DNA from: Candidatus Gastranaerophilales bacterium
GTDB lineage: Bacteria; Cyanobacteriota; Vampirovibrionia; Gastranaerophilales; Gastranaerophilaceae
Reading direction: 5' to 3'
Assembly: GCA_944324825.1 (NCBI GenBank)
Contig: CALUXU010000009.1
Location: 1 to 64,000 of the forward strand
Length of the DNA stretch: 64,000 bases
Below are positions 18,712 to 27,042 of this stretch, in pieces. The notes below the pieces were generated by a model. It was not told the DNA's origin. It saw only the letters and a list, made by a program, of their open reading frames with translations, and ran no database searches. A program made the translations under genes and the position numbers. Positions within the stretch are counted from its first letter, which is position 1. Every line of letters begins with the position of its first letter.

Positions 18712-19920
18712 TTAAAGACAAAATCTTAGTTCAAATATTGTTGAGTCCTCATCTGATTTTAGTAACTTAATTTGTCCGCACTGTTCTTCTGTATATTTTT
18801 TACAAATAAACAATCCCAGTCCGCTGCCTGTCGGTTTTGTTGTCATTCCTTCATCAAATATTTTTTCAGGATTGGATATAGGTTTTGCGTTATTTATAAT
18901 ATGAATCAGTACGGAATCGTTATCTATTTTTGTTTGTACTTCTATTTTGTTTCCTTTTTCTTCTGTGTCGTCGAATGCTTCGCAGGCATTTTTCACAAGA
19001 TTAATAATTGTAGAGATAAACAGAGTTTTATCTACAAAAATTTCATCTTCTACGTTGTTGTTTACAATAAGTTCGATGTTTCTATTTTCCAGATATGCTC
19101 CGGCGAGGTTTACAGCTGTATCAATCAGTTTATTTGTTTTGTATAGTTTTAGTTCTTTACTGTTAAGAGATTTAAGTTGATTCAGTGTATAACCTGTTAT
19201 TTTTACAGACTTGTCGATACATTCAACGGCATTGTTTATTGTTTTTTCGTTAATGTTGTTATATTCGCAGAATTTTTTTATGATTCCGGAATACAAGTCG
19301 CATATTGATAACTGATTTTTTATCTCGTGTGAGATATATCTGGCTTTTTTGGTTATTGTGTTAATTTTTTCCGATAAATCCTCATTATCAATAACATCGG
19401 TATTAACAGGTGTTGCAGTTGAAAGCATTGATGCCAGTTTATTAATACATGAATTTGTAAGATTTTTTTTCAGTTTTTCCGTATTATATTTTTCTTTCAG
19501 GTAAGACAAATCTTTATCAGTGTTTTCGTTCAGCAGATTAATAATTGTATTAATTTCTTCCGTATTTGTAAAACAGCTGTACACAAATTCATTTCCGACG
19601 AATTTCCAGGCAAAAAATGACATAAAATCGGATGTCATAACCAGTAAAAAGTCTGTTTCATCTAACTGTTCTCTACCTTTGACATCATCCCCATAATCAA
19701 CAAAATTGATATCCGAAAACTCCAACCTTGTTAACAAACCGGTAAACATATCCCGGTTAGTTACTTTGAATATGACATCCGATTCCAGTCCGTCAGTATG
19801 AGTTTCTAAAACAGGTTCAAGTATTGCGCGGAACACTGATGAAATTCCGTTGCCCGTTGCAGTGCTTGATACTGATTGTTTTAGTAAATATTCATCTAAA
19901 GAATTGGTATTTTTAATCAT
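18712..19920 (-). CDS. Soluble sensor histidine kinase
   Basis: The product has 402 residues with no membrane segment, so it is probably cytoplasmic. The N-terminal 150 residues form an unrecognised sensor region (with DEYLLKQSVSSTATGNGISS). The H-box is ARYISHEIKNQLSICDLYS near residue 195. The catalytic domain shows the N-box NLVKNACEAFDDTEEKGNKI, a short G1 region and G2 TKPTGSGLGLFICKKYTEEQ. The gene follows the response regulator gene by 21 bases, so the pair is probably one signalling unit. Downstream lie flgB, flgC and fliE, and control of flagellar genes is possible but inferred from position alone. Confidence 0.88.
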   Translation of the reverse strand: MIKNTNSLDEYLLKQSVSSTATGNGISSVFRAILEPVLETHTDGLESDVIFKVTNRDMFTGLLTRLEFSDINFVDYGDDVKGREQLDETDFLLVMTSDFMSFFAWKFVGNEFVYSCFTNTEEINTIINLLNENTDKDLSYLKEKYNTEKLKKNLTNSCINKLASMLSTATPVNTDVIDNEDLSEKINTITKKARYISHEIKNQLSICDLYSGIIKKFCEYNNINEKTINNAVECIDKSVKITGYTLNQLKSLNSKELKLYKTNKLIDTAVNLAGAYLENRNIELIVNNNVEDEIFVDKTLFISTIINLVKNACEAFDDTEEKGNKIEVQTKIDNDSVLIHIINNAKPISNPEKIFDEGMTTKPTGSGLGLFICKKYTEEQCGQIKLLKSDEDSTIFELRFCL

Positions 19921-19941
19921 TTTGTACCTGTAAAATATTGG

Positions 19942-20652
19942 TTATCTGACAGAAGCAATTTTTGCTTTGCTTTTGTTCATAAACCCGTGGTTAATAGCGT
20001 ATAAAACTGCTTGAGTTCTGTCATTAACCTGTAATTTTTGGAATATATTATTAACGTGAGTTTTTACGGTTGTTTCGGAAATAAATAATTTGCTTGAAAC
20101 ACCTTTATATGTAATACCTTTAGTTAATAAATCCAACACTTCTTCTTCTCTTTGAGTCAGATATGAGAGCAGGTTTTCTCCGTTTTCTTCGGTATTATTT
20201 TCTTCTTTAACAGATTTTTGGAAGTATTCGAAGAATCTCAAAGATAAAGCTGACGGCAGGTAAATTTTTCCTGCAAGAACTTCTTCTATTGCATAAATAA
20301 GTTGAGCAGATGCCATGGTTTTAAGCACGTAGCCTCTTGCCCCAAGCTTCATAGCACGGAAAATCAAATCTGCATCGTCGTAAGCACTAAGTGCGATAAT
20401 TTTAACCGGTAAATCCAGATTTCTGATTTCTTGAATAGCTTGAAGTCCGTCTTTTTCCGGCATATTCATATCCATTAATACAACATCAGGCTGATATTTT
20501 TTAATCATATTGATACCAACAGCAGCGCTGGTGGATGCATTAACAACATCAAAACTTCCTTCCAGACTTAGTAACTCCCTTACTCCTACTAAGTGTTCAT
20601 AATTGTCGTCAATCAATAGAATTCTTGACTTCTTTTTAAATTCTCTACGCAT
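19942..20652 (-). CDS. NarL/FixJ-family response regulator
   Basis: The product has 236 residues. In the receiver domain (residues 10-130), LLIDDNYEHL supplies the acidic pocket, VVLMDMNMPEKDG supplies the phospho-accepting Asp, ALSAYDD supplies the conserved Ser and YVLKTM supplies the Lys. The C-terminal LuxR-type HTH (about 165-230) reads YLTQREEEVLDLLTKGITYK and then ISETTVKTHVNNIFQKLQVN. It is the first gene of the pair with the histidine kinase and probably regulates transcription on phosphorylation. Confidence 0.93.
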   Translation of the reverse strand: MRREFKKKSRILLIDDNYEHLVGVRELLSLEGSFDVVNASTSAAVGINMIKKYQPDVVLMDMNMPEKDGLQAIQEIRNLDLPVKIIALSAYDDADLIFRAMKLGARGYVLKTMASAQLIYAIEEVLAGKIYLPSALSLRFFEYFQKSVKEENNTEENGENLLSYLTQREEEVLDLLTKGITYKGVSSKLFISETTVKTHVNNIFQKLQVNDRTQAVLYAINHGFMNKSKAKIASVR

Positions 20653-21129
20653 AATTTAATATCTCTCCCCCAGATTCTATTTTCCTCTCTCCACCATACA
20701 TACTACAACCTTTTAGAGGATGGTTTCATCATCAAGAAGGTCTATCTTTCAACCATTTTGAGGGTATCAATGGATTTAGATACAATGGTCTATAAAAGAG
20801 AAATTTTCTTATTATATAAGGGTTTCAGCCATTAACCCCGGCATGCCTGTTGAGTTGTTTGGTCATACAAATAATTTACACCGATTAATCCAGTAAATAA
20901 TCCAAATTTATTATTTTTGTATAAGTTTGATGTATAATTTTATTAAACAAGTGATTAAGTGACTAAGCAAGTGAAAAGAGGTTAAAAATGCAGCTCAGTA
21001 GTCAAGCAGCTAAGTGGATAGATGTAGTATCAATCCTCTCCTTGAGGAGAGGGCAGGGTGAGGTGTAGTTCTGGTGAAAAATGATTAGAACTCGGCTCTC
21101 GATTCACGAATCACGATTCACGAAATTAT
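20653..21129. other. Long intergenic stretch upstream of the response regulator and tRNA-Arg
   Basis: No gene is supported. The first 200 bases are the likely leader and promoter of the minus-strand response regulator. From about 20990 the stretch holds dispersed repeats of the AGTCAAGCAGCTAAGT type and the hairpin CTCTCCTTGAGGAGAGGGCA followed by GGGTGAGGTGTAG (about 21035-21068). The TATAATT at 20933-20939 could be a -10 box on the plus strand. Confidence 0.4.
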
Positions 21130-21205
21130 GCGCTCGTAGCTCAGTAGGATAGAGCGGAGGTTTCCTAAACCTTGTCTGCCGTGGGTTCGACTCCCTCCGG
21201 GCGCA
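21130..21205 (+). tRNA. tRNA-Arg (anticodon CCT)
   Basis: The cloverleaf can be drawn by eye. The acceptor arms are GCGCTCG and CGGGCGC. The D arm is GCTC-AGTAGGATA-GAGC. The anticodon stem GAGGT/ACCTT carries the loop TTCCTAA, giving anticodon CCT (reads AGG). The T loop is TTCGACT with GTGGG/CCCTC stem arms, one mismatch. The discriminator base is A; CCA is not encoded directly. Confidence 0.9.
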
Positions 21206-21233
21206 ATTTATATACATATTAATAATATATAAT

Positions 21234-21327
21234 GGAGTCGAACCAACTTGTTCTTCGAACAAGCGGGTTCTTACCTCTCACAAAACGATACTTAATCGTT
21301 TTGTTCGGCAGAGTCTCCGGGCGCACC
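21234..21327 (+). repeat. Fold-back element derived from the tRNA-Arg 3' end
   Basis: GGAGTCGAACC is the exact reverse complement of the T-arm of the adjacent tRNA-Arg. After the hairpin CTTGTTC-TTC-GAACAAG, the direct T-arm start GGGTTC appears. An AAAACGAT/ATCGTTTT hairpin interrupts it before AGTCTCCGGGCGCA, the tRNA 3' end, followed by CC. The element therefore combines an inverted and an interrupted direct copy of the tRNA end. The same logic is seen beside tRNA-Trp. Confidence 0.6.
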
Positions 21328-21350
21328 ATAAATCAAGTGAATTTTTAATA

Positions 21351-21515
21351 ATGACAAAATTATCTGAAAAACTTTTAAAACTAGGCAACCGAGCTATAAA
21401 AAAAGCGCAGGAAAATAATCGTAAAAATGGTTTTCCAAATGTTTATTGTATAAACGGAAAAATCGTTTTTGAACTTCCTAATGGTGAAATAACAACAAAA
21501 TATAGTTTTTCTTAA
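21351..21515 (+). CDS. Small hypothetical protein (54 residues)
   Basis: The ORF begins ATGACAAAATTATC and ends in YSFS-stop. The N-terminal half is a charged helix (KLSEKLLKLGNRAIKKAQEN). The C-terminal half reads NGFPNVYCINGKIVFELPNG and then EITTKYS, a compact beta-type segment. I have no family name for it, although the PNVYxxNGKIxxELPNG pattern looks like a conserved small-domain motif. It is convergent with the HTH gene at 21528, 12 bases away. This suggests a pair that might act together, but nothing proves it. Confidence 0.45.
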   Translation: MTKLSEKLLKLGNRAIKKAQENNRKNGFPNVYCINGKIVFELPNGEITTKYSFS

Positions 21516-21527
21516 TTAAATAATAAT

Positions 21528-21803
21528 CTATTCTTCTGTCAGCCTAAAATCTTCAGGCAGAGATTCTTCAATCATTTTTACAAGCTCTGACGTTTTGACA
21601 CCGAGAGATTCAGCAATCATCCAAAGGGTTACAAATTTACAGTTAACTTCTCCTTTTTCAATATGACTAAGAGTTCTGCTTCCATAATCATATTCACTAC
21701 CCAATTTATTAACAGTTTTATTTGTTAATTTTTCCCGAAGTTTCTGTACTATTTCTCCGGTTATTTTGGCTAATATATCTGTTTTCCCGTTAGATATTTG
21801 CAT
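21528..21803 (-). CDS. XRE-type HTH protein
   Basis: The product has 91 residues. Residues 15-75 form a Cro/C1-type helix-turn-helix: EIVQKLREKLTNKTVNKLGS, then YDYGSRTLSHIEKGEVNCKF, then the closing LWMIAESLGVKTSELVKMIEE. It lacks a second domain. It probably binds DNA as a repressor. The upstream region has TATATCATAA-like -10 sequences and is shared with the divergent HTH gene at 21971. Confidence 0.65.
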   Translation of the reverse strand: MQISNGKTDILAKITGEIVQKLREKLTNKTVNKLGSEYDYGSRTLSHIEKGEVNCKFVTLWMIAESLGVKTSELVKMIEESLPEDFRLTEE

Positions 21804-21970
21804 AAATTTATGATATATGCTATATTAAATTTATATTCGCCATGTATGGCAGATAATTAGTACATTAATTTATTCTGAAAATTTTGAACAATTATTTATC
21901 GTACTATTTGTCAGGATAAACAAAATATGCTATTATAATTTCGTACTTATAGCCTGATAGGATTAAAATT

Positions 21971-22264
21971 ATGTATGAAGATGACAATGATGACGTTATG
22001 CTCTGGGATGAATATTATGAGGATCAAACCCCTGTAATCAACCGCTGGATAGAACTTCGCAAAGAACATAATCTTACTCAAAAACAGCTTGCCAAAAAAA
22101 TGGATATGGAAGAAGAAGATATAAAAGATATTGAGGAAGGGCGCAGGAGTATAAGAATACTTATGATAATCAGGCTGTGTGCGGCTCTTAATATATCTCC
22201 GCCAACGTTTTATGAGTATAAAAATAAATGTAAAATAATTTCAATTTTACCTCATTTGTTGTAA
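21971..22264 (+). CDS. XRE-type HTH protein
   Basis: The product has 97 residues. An acidic N-terminus (MYEDDNDDVMLWDEYYED) precedes an HTH of the Cro/C1 type: RWIELRKEHNLTQKQLAKKM, then MEEEDIKDIEEGRRSIRILM, then LCAALNISPPTFYEY. It lies 9 bases before murF and could be co-transcribed with the cell-wall genes, or may regulate itself and the divergent HTH gene. The TATAATT upstream (about 21934-21940) is a likely -10. Confidence 0.65.
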   Translation: MYEDDNDDVMLWDEYYEDQTPVINRWIELRKEHNLTQKQLAKKMDMEEEDIKDIEEGRRSIRILMIIRLCAALNISPPTFYEYKNKCKIISILPHLL

Positions 22265-22273
22265 AATTATTCT

Positions 22274-23551
22274 ATGGTTAAATTGGAAGAGATAGTGGAT
22301 TACAATGGTATAAAAATATCCGGAATATCAACGGATACGCGTACAATTCAGCCCGGAGATTTTTATCTGCCGTTGAAGGGTGCAAATTTTGACGGTGAAA
22401 AATTTATTCATCAAGCGGTAGAAAAAGGCGCTGTGGGATATTTCACAACAGGGGATGAAAAAATAGACGGCGCTGTTGCAATAAAGGTTCCCGATACCAA
22501 AACCGCTTATCTTGAACTTGCGAAGCAGCGCAGACTCAAGGTTAATCCAAAAGTTATTCTGATAACCGGAAGTTCGGGTAAAACTACAACAAAAGAGCTT
22601 GTGTATTCCGTTATCTCACAGAAATATAAAACCTTTAAAACTCCTTTAAACCACAATAACGAAATCGGTTTTTGCCAAACAATTTTTGAAATGCCTGATG
22701 ATACGGAAGTTCTCGTTTTAGAGGCCGGCATGAGGGGTTTAGGCGAGATAGAACTTATTTCGAAATATGCGGTTCCGGATATTACGGTTATATGCAATGT
22801 CGGCACGGCTCATATCGGAAGATTAGGCTCACGGGATAATATTGCGATAGCCAAATGTGAAGTCGTGAAGTATCAAAAACCTGACGGAATTTTTATCGGG
22901 CATAATGACGATTTGATACATAAATATCTTGATTTCAACGGAGAAAAAATCTTTTATTCTATCAAAGATACCGATATACTTGAGAGAAAAATCGGGTATT
23001 CAAAATTTTCTTATAAAGGGCAGGATTACTCTTTGAATATTGAAGGCGATTACAATATTGAAAACTCTCTTGCCGCTATCGAGGCAGGTATTGCGCTTGA
23101 TATAGATTACAATTTGATAAAACAGGGGCTTGAAAATTATCATCCGATTGAAAAAAGATGGGAAACAGAACATGTTGGAAAGTTTGATATCATTAATGAC
23201 AGCTATAATGCTAATCCTGAATCCATGAAGGCGACTTTAAACACAATATTTGAGCTTTACCCTGACTCTGTAATCGTTCTCGGCGATATGGGAGAATTAG
23301 GCGATAGAGAGGCAGAATACCACAGAGAAGTCGGAGAGTTTATAAAAAAATTCGGGCATAAGAATAATATTATACTTACGGTCGGAAATCTTGCAAAAGA
23401 AATCGGCGGAGATAAAAATTTTGAATCAAATAAAGATGCTGCGGAGTATATTATCCAAAATATTAAAGAAGAGAGAACAATATTTTTTAAAGCATCTCGT
23501 TCTATGAAGTTTGAAGAAATTATAGATTACATAAAGGAGAAAGTTAAATGA
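22274..23551 (+). CDS. murF: UDP-N-acetylmuramoyl-tripeptide--D-alanyl-D-alanine ligase
   Basis: MurF adds D-Ala-D-Ala to the UDP-MurNAc-tripeptide, the last cytoplasmic step of the pentapeptide precursor. The product has 425 residues, normal length. The N-terminal domain reads GISTDTRTIQPGDFYLPLKG. The P-loop is ILITGSSGKTTTKELVYSVI near residue 98, and TPLNHNNEIGFCQTI and VLEAGMRGLGEI are typical of MurF. The C-terminal DSYNANPESMKATLNT is the family signature. It starts a run of overlapping cell-wall genes and its end overlaps mraY by 4 bases. Confidence 0.95.
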   Translation: MVKLEEIVDYNGIKISGISTDTRTIQPGDFYLPLKGANFDGEKFIHQAVEKGAVGYFTTGDEKIDGAVAIKVPDTKTAYLELAKQRRLKVNPKVILITGSSGKTTTKELVYSVISQKYKTFKTPLNHNNEIGFCQTIFEMPDDTEVLVLEAGMRGLGEIELISKYAVPDITVICNVGTAHIGRLGSRDNIAIAKCEVVKYQKPDGIFIGHNDDLIHKYLDFNGEKIFYSIKDTDILERKIGYSKFSYKGQDYSLNIEGDYNIENSLAAIEAGIALDIDYNLIKQGLENYHPIEKRWETEHVGKFDIINDSYNANPESMKATLNTIFELYPDSVIVLGDMGELGDREAEYHREVGEFIKKFGHKNNIILTVGNLAKEIGGDKNFESNKDAAEYIIQNIKEERTIFFKASRSMKFEEIIDYIKEKVK

Positions 23552-24534
23552 TAATGACATCGGTATCCTTTTTATTAGGATTGATATTATGTCTGTTATT
23601 CGGAATACCGTATATAGATTTTTTAAAGAAAAAAATGATTGGTCAGTATATAAGAGAAGAAGCGCCTGATTCACATAATCAAAAAGCAGGTACTCCGACA
23701 ACCGGCGGTGTTTTTATCATTCTTGCCGCTTTGCTGGCATCGGTAACGACTCTTTTTATGGCGGAAAAATTCACATCATCGGCTTGGATTGTTCTGATAA
23801 CATTTTTGTTTTATGCTCTTGCAGGATTTCAGGATGATTTCTTAAAAATCAAGGGACACGAAAACAAGGGCTTGAGTGCAAGAGGAAAATTTCTTCGTCA
23901 AATTATTATTGCGCTTTTACCGATATTTTATGCTATACAAACATACGGAACCTTCGGGACCCAGATATCTTTCGGTAACGTTGTGATTGACTTGGGATGG
24001 TGGTATCCGCTTCTTGCGATTATCGCAATAACCGGTGCTTCAAATGCTTACAATTTGACTGACGGACTTGACGGGCTTGCCGCATCAACAGGTGTTCCGG
24101 TATTTATGGCTTGTTCATTTATTGCATTGTTATCGCATTATGATTTTATAGCAATAATTGCGGCTGCAATGGCAGGTGCATTGTTGGGATTTTTGAAATA
24201 CAACAAACCAAAAGCTCAGGTGTTTATGGGTGATACAGGTTCTCTCGCTATCGGAGGACTTTTGGGAACTCTTGCGATTATGGGGAAATTTGAACTTTAT
24301 TTAATAATTCTTGCAGGAGTTTTTGTTATTGAATGTTTATCGGTTATGATTCAGGTTACAAGCTTCAAATTAACCGGCAAACGTGTGTTTAAGATGTCAC
24401 CGATACATCACCATTTTGAACTTTCAGGGTTTAGCGAGCGCCAGATTGTAAAAGGTTTTGCAATAGCCTCTTGTATTTTTTCGGCTGTTGCGGTTATTAT
24501 ATTTGAACTCTTTCATACGGGAGTATTGCAATGA
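23548..24534 (+). CDS. mraY: Phospho-N-acetylmuramoyl-pentapeptide-transferase
   Basis: MraY attaches phospho-MurNAc-pentapeptide to undecaprenyl phosphate, giving lipid I, in the inner membrane. The product has 328 residues with about ten membrane helices. HNQKAGTPTTGGVFII, the FQDDFLKI aspartate pair, NAYNLTDGLDGLAAST, FMGDTGSLAIGG and SPIHHHFELSG are the diagnostic motifs. ATG overlaps the murF stop region by 4 bases, and the end overlaps murD by 4 bases. Confidence 0.96.
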   Translation: MIMTSVSFLLGLILCLLFGIPYIDFLKKKMIGQYIREEAPDSHNQKAGTPTTGGVFIILAALLASVTTLFMAEKFTSSAWIVLITFLFYALAGFQDDFLKIKGHENKGLSARGKFLRQIIIALLPIFYAIQTYGTFGTQISFGNVVIDLGWWYPLLAIIAITGASNAYNLTDGLDGLAASTGVPVFMACSFIALLSHYDFIAIIAAAMAGALLGFLKYNKPKAQVFMGDTGSLAIGGLLGTLAIMGKFELYLIILAGVFVIECLSVMIQVTSFKLTGKRVFKMSPIHHHFELSGFSERQIVKGFAIASCIFSAVAVIIFELFHTGVLQ

Positions 24535-25880
24535 TTACGAACTGGCATGATAAAAAAGTTTTGATAATGGGTTTTTCAATCAGCGGAAAATCTGCCGCAA
24601 AATACCTTGCGCACCACGGTGCCGATGTGTATATAACAGAGGGCAGAGAGGAAAAACCCGAGGATAAAGAGGATTTAAAGGAGCTTGCTTCTCTCGGGAT
24701 AAAGACAGAATTTGGCGGACATTCGGAAGAATTTATGAAGGATGTTTATCTTGCAATTGTCAGCCCGAGTGTTCCTTTGGATTCAGAACTTTATAAAAAG
24801 GTTAAAGAAAAAAATATTCAAATAATTTCAGAGGTTGAACTTGCGTATAAAGAAACGGGCAAGCCTTTTATCGCGATTACCGGAACTAACGGTAAAACGA
24901 CAACAACGGCTTTGACATCGCACGTTTTGTCCTCTGAATACAAGGCTCCGGAGTGCGGAAATATAGGTGTTCCGCCGACATCTTTGTTGGATTCGGAGGT
25001 TGATTATTTTGTATGTGAATTGAGTTCTTTCCAGATGGAGCATACAAATTCTATGCGTGCGCAGATTGCCTGCTGGACTAATTTTACACCTGACCATATA
25101 ACCTGGCACGGCACATTGGAGAACTATTTTAATGCAAAGGCTAAACTTTTTACACCGCCGACAGCTGCTGCGTTTGCGGTTTTGAACGGCGCAGATGAAA
25201 AGCTTCTTGAGTTTTCCAAAACCTGCGGAGGCGAAGTTTTCTTGTTTGATAAAGAGGCAGAGGACAACTGTTCTTATATAAAAGAGGATGCCATATATTT
25301 TAAACGCAGAGGAAAAGAAGAATTTATTATTAAACTTGCTGATTGTCCGTTAATCGGGCATCACAATTACCAGAATATAATGTGTGCGGTAATTATTGCA
25401 AAACTTATCGGGATTTCAAATGAACATATTCAGGAAAGAATAAAGGATTTTATTGTTCCGGAGCACAGACTTGAAAAGGTTAGAGAGTATAACGGAATAA
25501 CTTTTTATAACGATTCAAAAGCAACAAATCCGGAAGCATCTATTGTTGCAATCAATTCTTTTAATGACTGTGATGTTGCTTTAATTGCCGGCGGAAGGGA
25601 TAAACTTACAACGCTTGAAGAGTTTTGCGAATCGGTAAAAAACCATATCAAAACGGTTGTTTTAATCGGAGAAGCAGCGGAAAGGTTTGAAAAAGAATTG
25701 CGCGCTTCCGGTTTTGATAATATAATTAATGCGGATTCACTTGAGGCCGCAATAGATAAAGCAATCGAATTGAAACCGGACAACGTATTGTTGTCGCCTG
25801 CGTGTGCAAGTTTTGATATGTTTAAGGGTTACGAGGAGAGAGGAACGGTATTTAAGAATTATGTATTATCAAAGAAGTAA
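24531..25880 (+). CDS. murD: UDP-N-acetylmuramoyl-L-alanine--D-glutamate ligase
   Basis: MurD adds D-Glu to UDP-MurNAc-L-Ala. The product has 449 residues. The N-terminal nucleotide-binding fold is VLIMGFSISGKSAAKYLAHH, the P-loop is FIAITGTNGKTTTTALTSHV, and ELSSFQMEH and NFTPDHITWHGTLENYFNAK follow. The C-terminal FYNDSKATNPEASIVAINSF is the MurD signature. Translation is coupled on both sides: a 4-base overlap with mraY and a 20-base overlap with ftsW. Confidence 0.96.
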   Translation: MITNWHDKKVLIMGFSISGKSAAKYLAHHGADVYITEGREEKPEDKEDLKELASLGIKTEFGGHSEEFMKDVYLAIVSPSVPLDSELYKKVKEKNIQIISEVELAYKETGKPFIAITGTNGKTTTTALTSHVLSSEYKAPECGNIGVPPTSLLDSEVDYFVCELSSFQMEHTNSMRAQIACWTNFTPDHITWHGTLENYFNAKAKLFTPPTAAAFAVLNGADEKLLEFSKTCGGEVFLFDKEAEDNCSYIKEDAIYFKRRGKEEFIIKLADCPLIGHHNYQNIMCAVIIAKLIGISNEHIQERIKDFIVPEHRLEKVREYNGITFYNDSKATNPEASIVAINSFNDCDVALIAGGRDKLTTLEEFCESVKNHIKTVVLIGEAAERFEKELRASGFDNIINADSLEAAIDKAIELKPDNVLLSPACASFDMFKGYEERGTVFKNYVLSKK

Positions 25881-27042
25881 CAGCGGACGAAACAGAACGC
25901 CGAGAAGTACGAATACAACTCAACAAAATATCATAATAACACCGCCTGATAAAACCTTGATGGTGGTAGTTGTTTTCCTTGTCGTAATCGGGATTATGGT
26001 AATATTTTCCGCCAGTGCGCCAAAGTGCGTTGATATGGGGGTAAACCCTGCCAAGTTTGCTATACAACAGATTCTTGGTGTAATTGTAGGGTATATCGGA
26101 CTCAGGTTTTTAAGTAATTATGATTACAGAAAACTTGTAAATGTTACCAATATTTATGCGTATGTTGTTATCGGTTTGCTGCTTTTGGTACATTTTACCG
26201 GGGACGTTGTAAACGGTGCACAAAGATGGTTAAATCTTGGGCCTTTGAGTCTTCAGCCTTCGGAGTTTGCGAAGCCTGCTGTTGTAATGCTTCTTGCGAA
26301 CGTGTTTCATAAAGATGCAAATATTGCGGATCCTAACAAGTGGGCAAACGCTTTTATACCGATACTTATAATGGTTGGTTTGATTTTTATTCAGCCGAAT
26401 TTAAGTATGGTAATTCTTTTGGGAATGACATCGGTTATTCTGTATTTATGCGGAAACGGGTCGGTTAAACTCATCGGAATGATGGCGGCAACGGTAATTC
26501 CGGTTCTGTTGTTACACGGATTAAAGGGGTATCAATCCTCAAGAATTACAACCTGGCTTCATCCGGAAAGTGATCCTTTGGGTGCAGGTTATAATATTAT
26601 CCAATCACTTGTTGCGTTTGCATCAGGCGGATTGTATGGTGTGGGATTCGGAGCCTCCAAACAAAAACTGGCATGGCTTCCGGAGGCGCATACGGACTTT
26701 ATTTTTGCCGTTGTTGGCGAGGAGCTGGGGTTTGTCGGCTGTGTACTTGTTCTGATACTTTTCTGGACATTATTACAAAGAGGGTTTGTTATTGCATCCC
26801 GTTGTCCTGATATGTACGGCAAACTTTTAGCAGTCGGGCTTACATTCTCAATCTGTTTTCAGGCATTTTTGAATATGTCTGTTGCCAGTTCATTCCTGCC
26901 TGCAACAGGTGTTCCGATGCCGTTTATCAGTTACGGCGGTTCATCCGTAATGGTTTCTTTATGGATGATAGGTATTTTATTAAATATTTCAAAGAAAAGA
27001 GTACAAAAAATAAGGGTACAACAAAATGTCGAATATATCTAG
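25861..27042 (+). CDS. ftsW: FtsW/RodA-type peptidoglycan glycosyltransferase
   Basis: This is a SEDS-family glycan polymerase, most likely FtsW of the divisome given its place between murD and murG. The product has 393 residues, with a polar N-terminus (YQRSNSGRNRTPRSTNTTQQ) and about ten membrane helices. GAQRWLNLGPLSLQPSEFAK, the WLHPESDPLGAGYN loop, HTDFIFAVVGEELGFVG and PFISYGGSS are the SEDS motifs, including the catalytic Asp region. The ATG at 25861 is chosen because it opens the polar N-terminus. The upstream in-frame GTG at 25804 would extend deep into murD. Confidence 0.93.
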   Translation: MYYQRSNSGRNRTPRSTNTTQQNIIITPPDKTLMVVVVFLVVIGIMVIFSASAPKCVDMGVNPAKFAIQQILGVIVGYIGLRFLSNYDYRKLVNVTNIYAYVVIGLLLLVHFTGDVVNGAQRWLNLGPLSLQPSEFAKPAVVMLLANVFHKDANIADPNKWANAFIPILIMVGLIFIQPNLSMVILLGMTSVILYLCGNGSVKLIGMMAATVIPVLLLHGLKGYQSSRITTWLHPESDPLGAGYNIIQSLVAFASGGLYGVGFGASKQKLAWLPEAHTDFIFAVVGEELGFVGCVLVLILFWTLLQRGFVIASRCPDMYGKLLAVGLTFSICFQAFLNMSVASSFLPATGVPMPFISYGGSSVMVSLWMIGILLNISKKRVQKIRVQQNVEYI

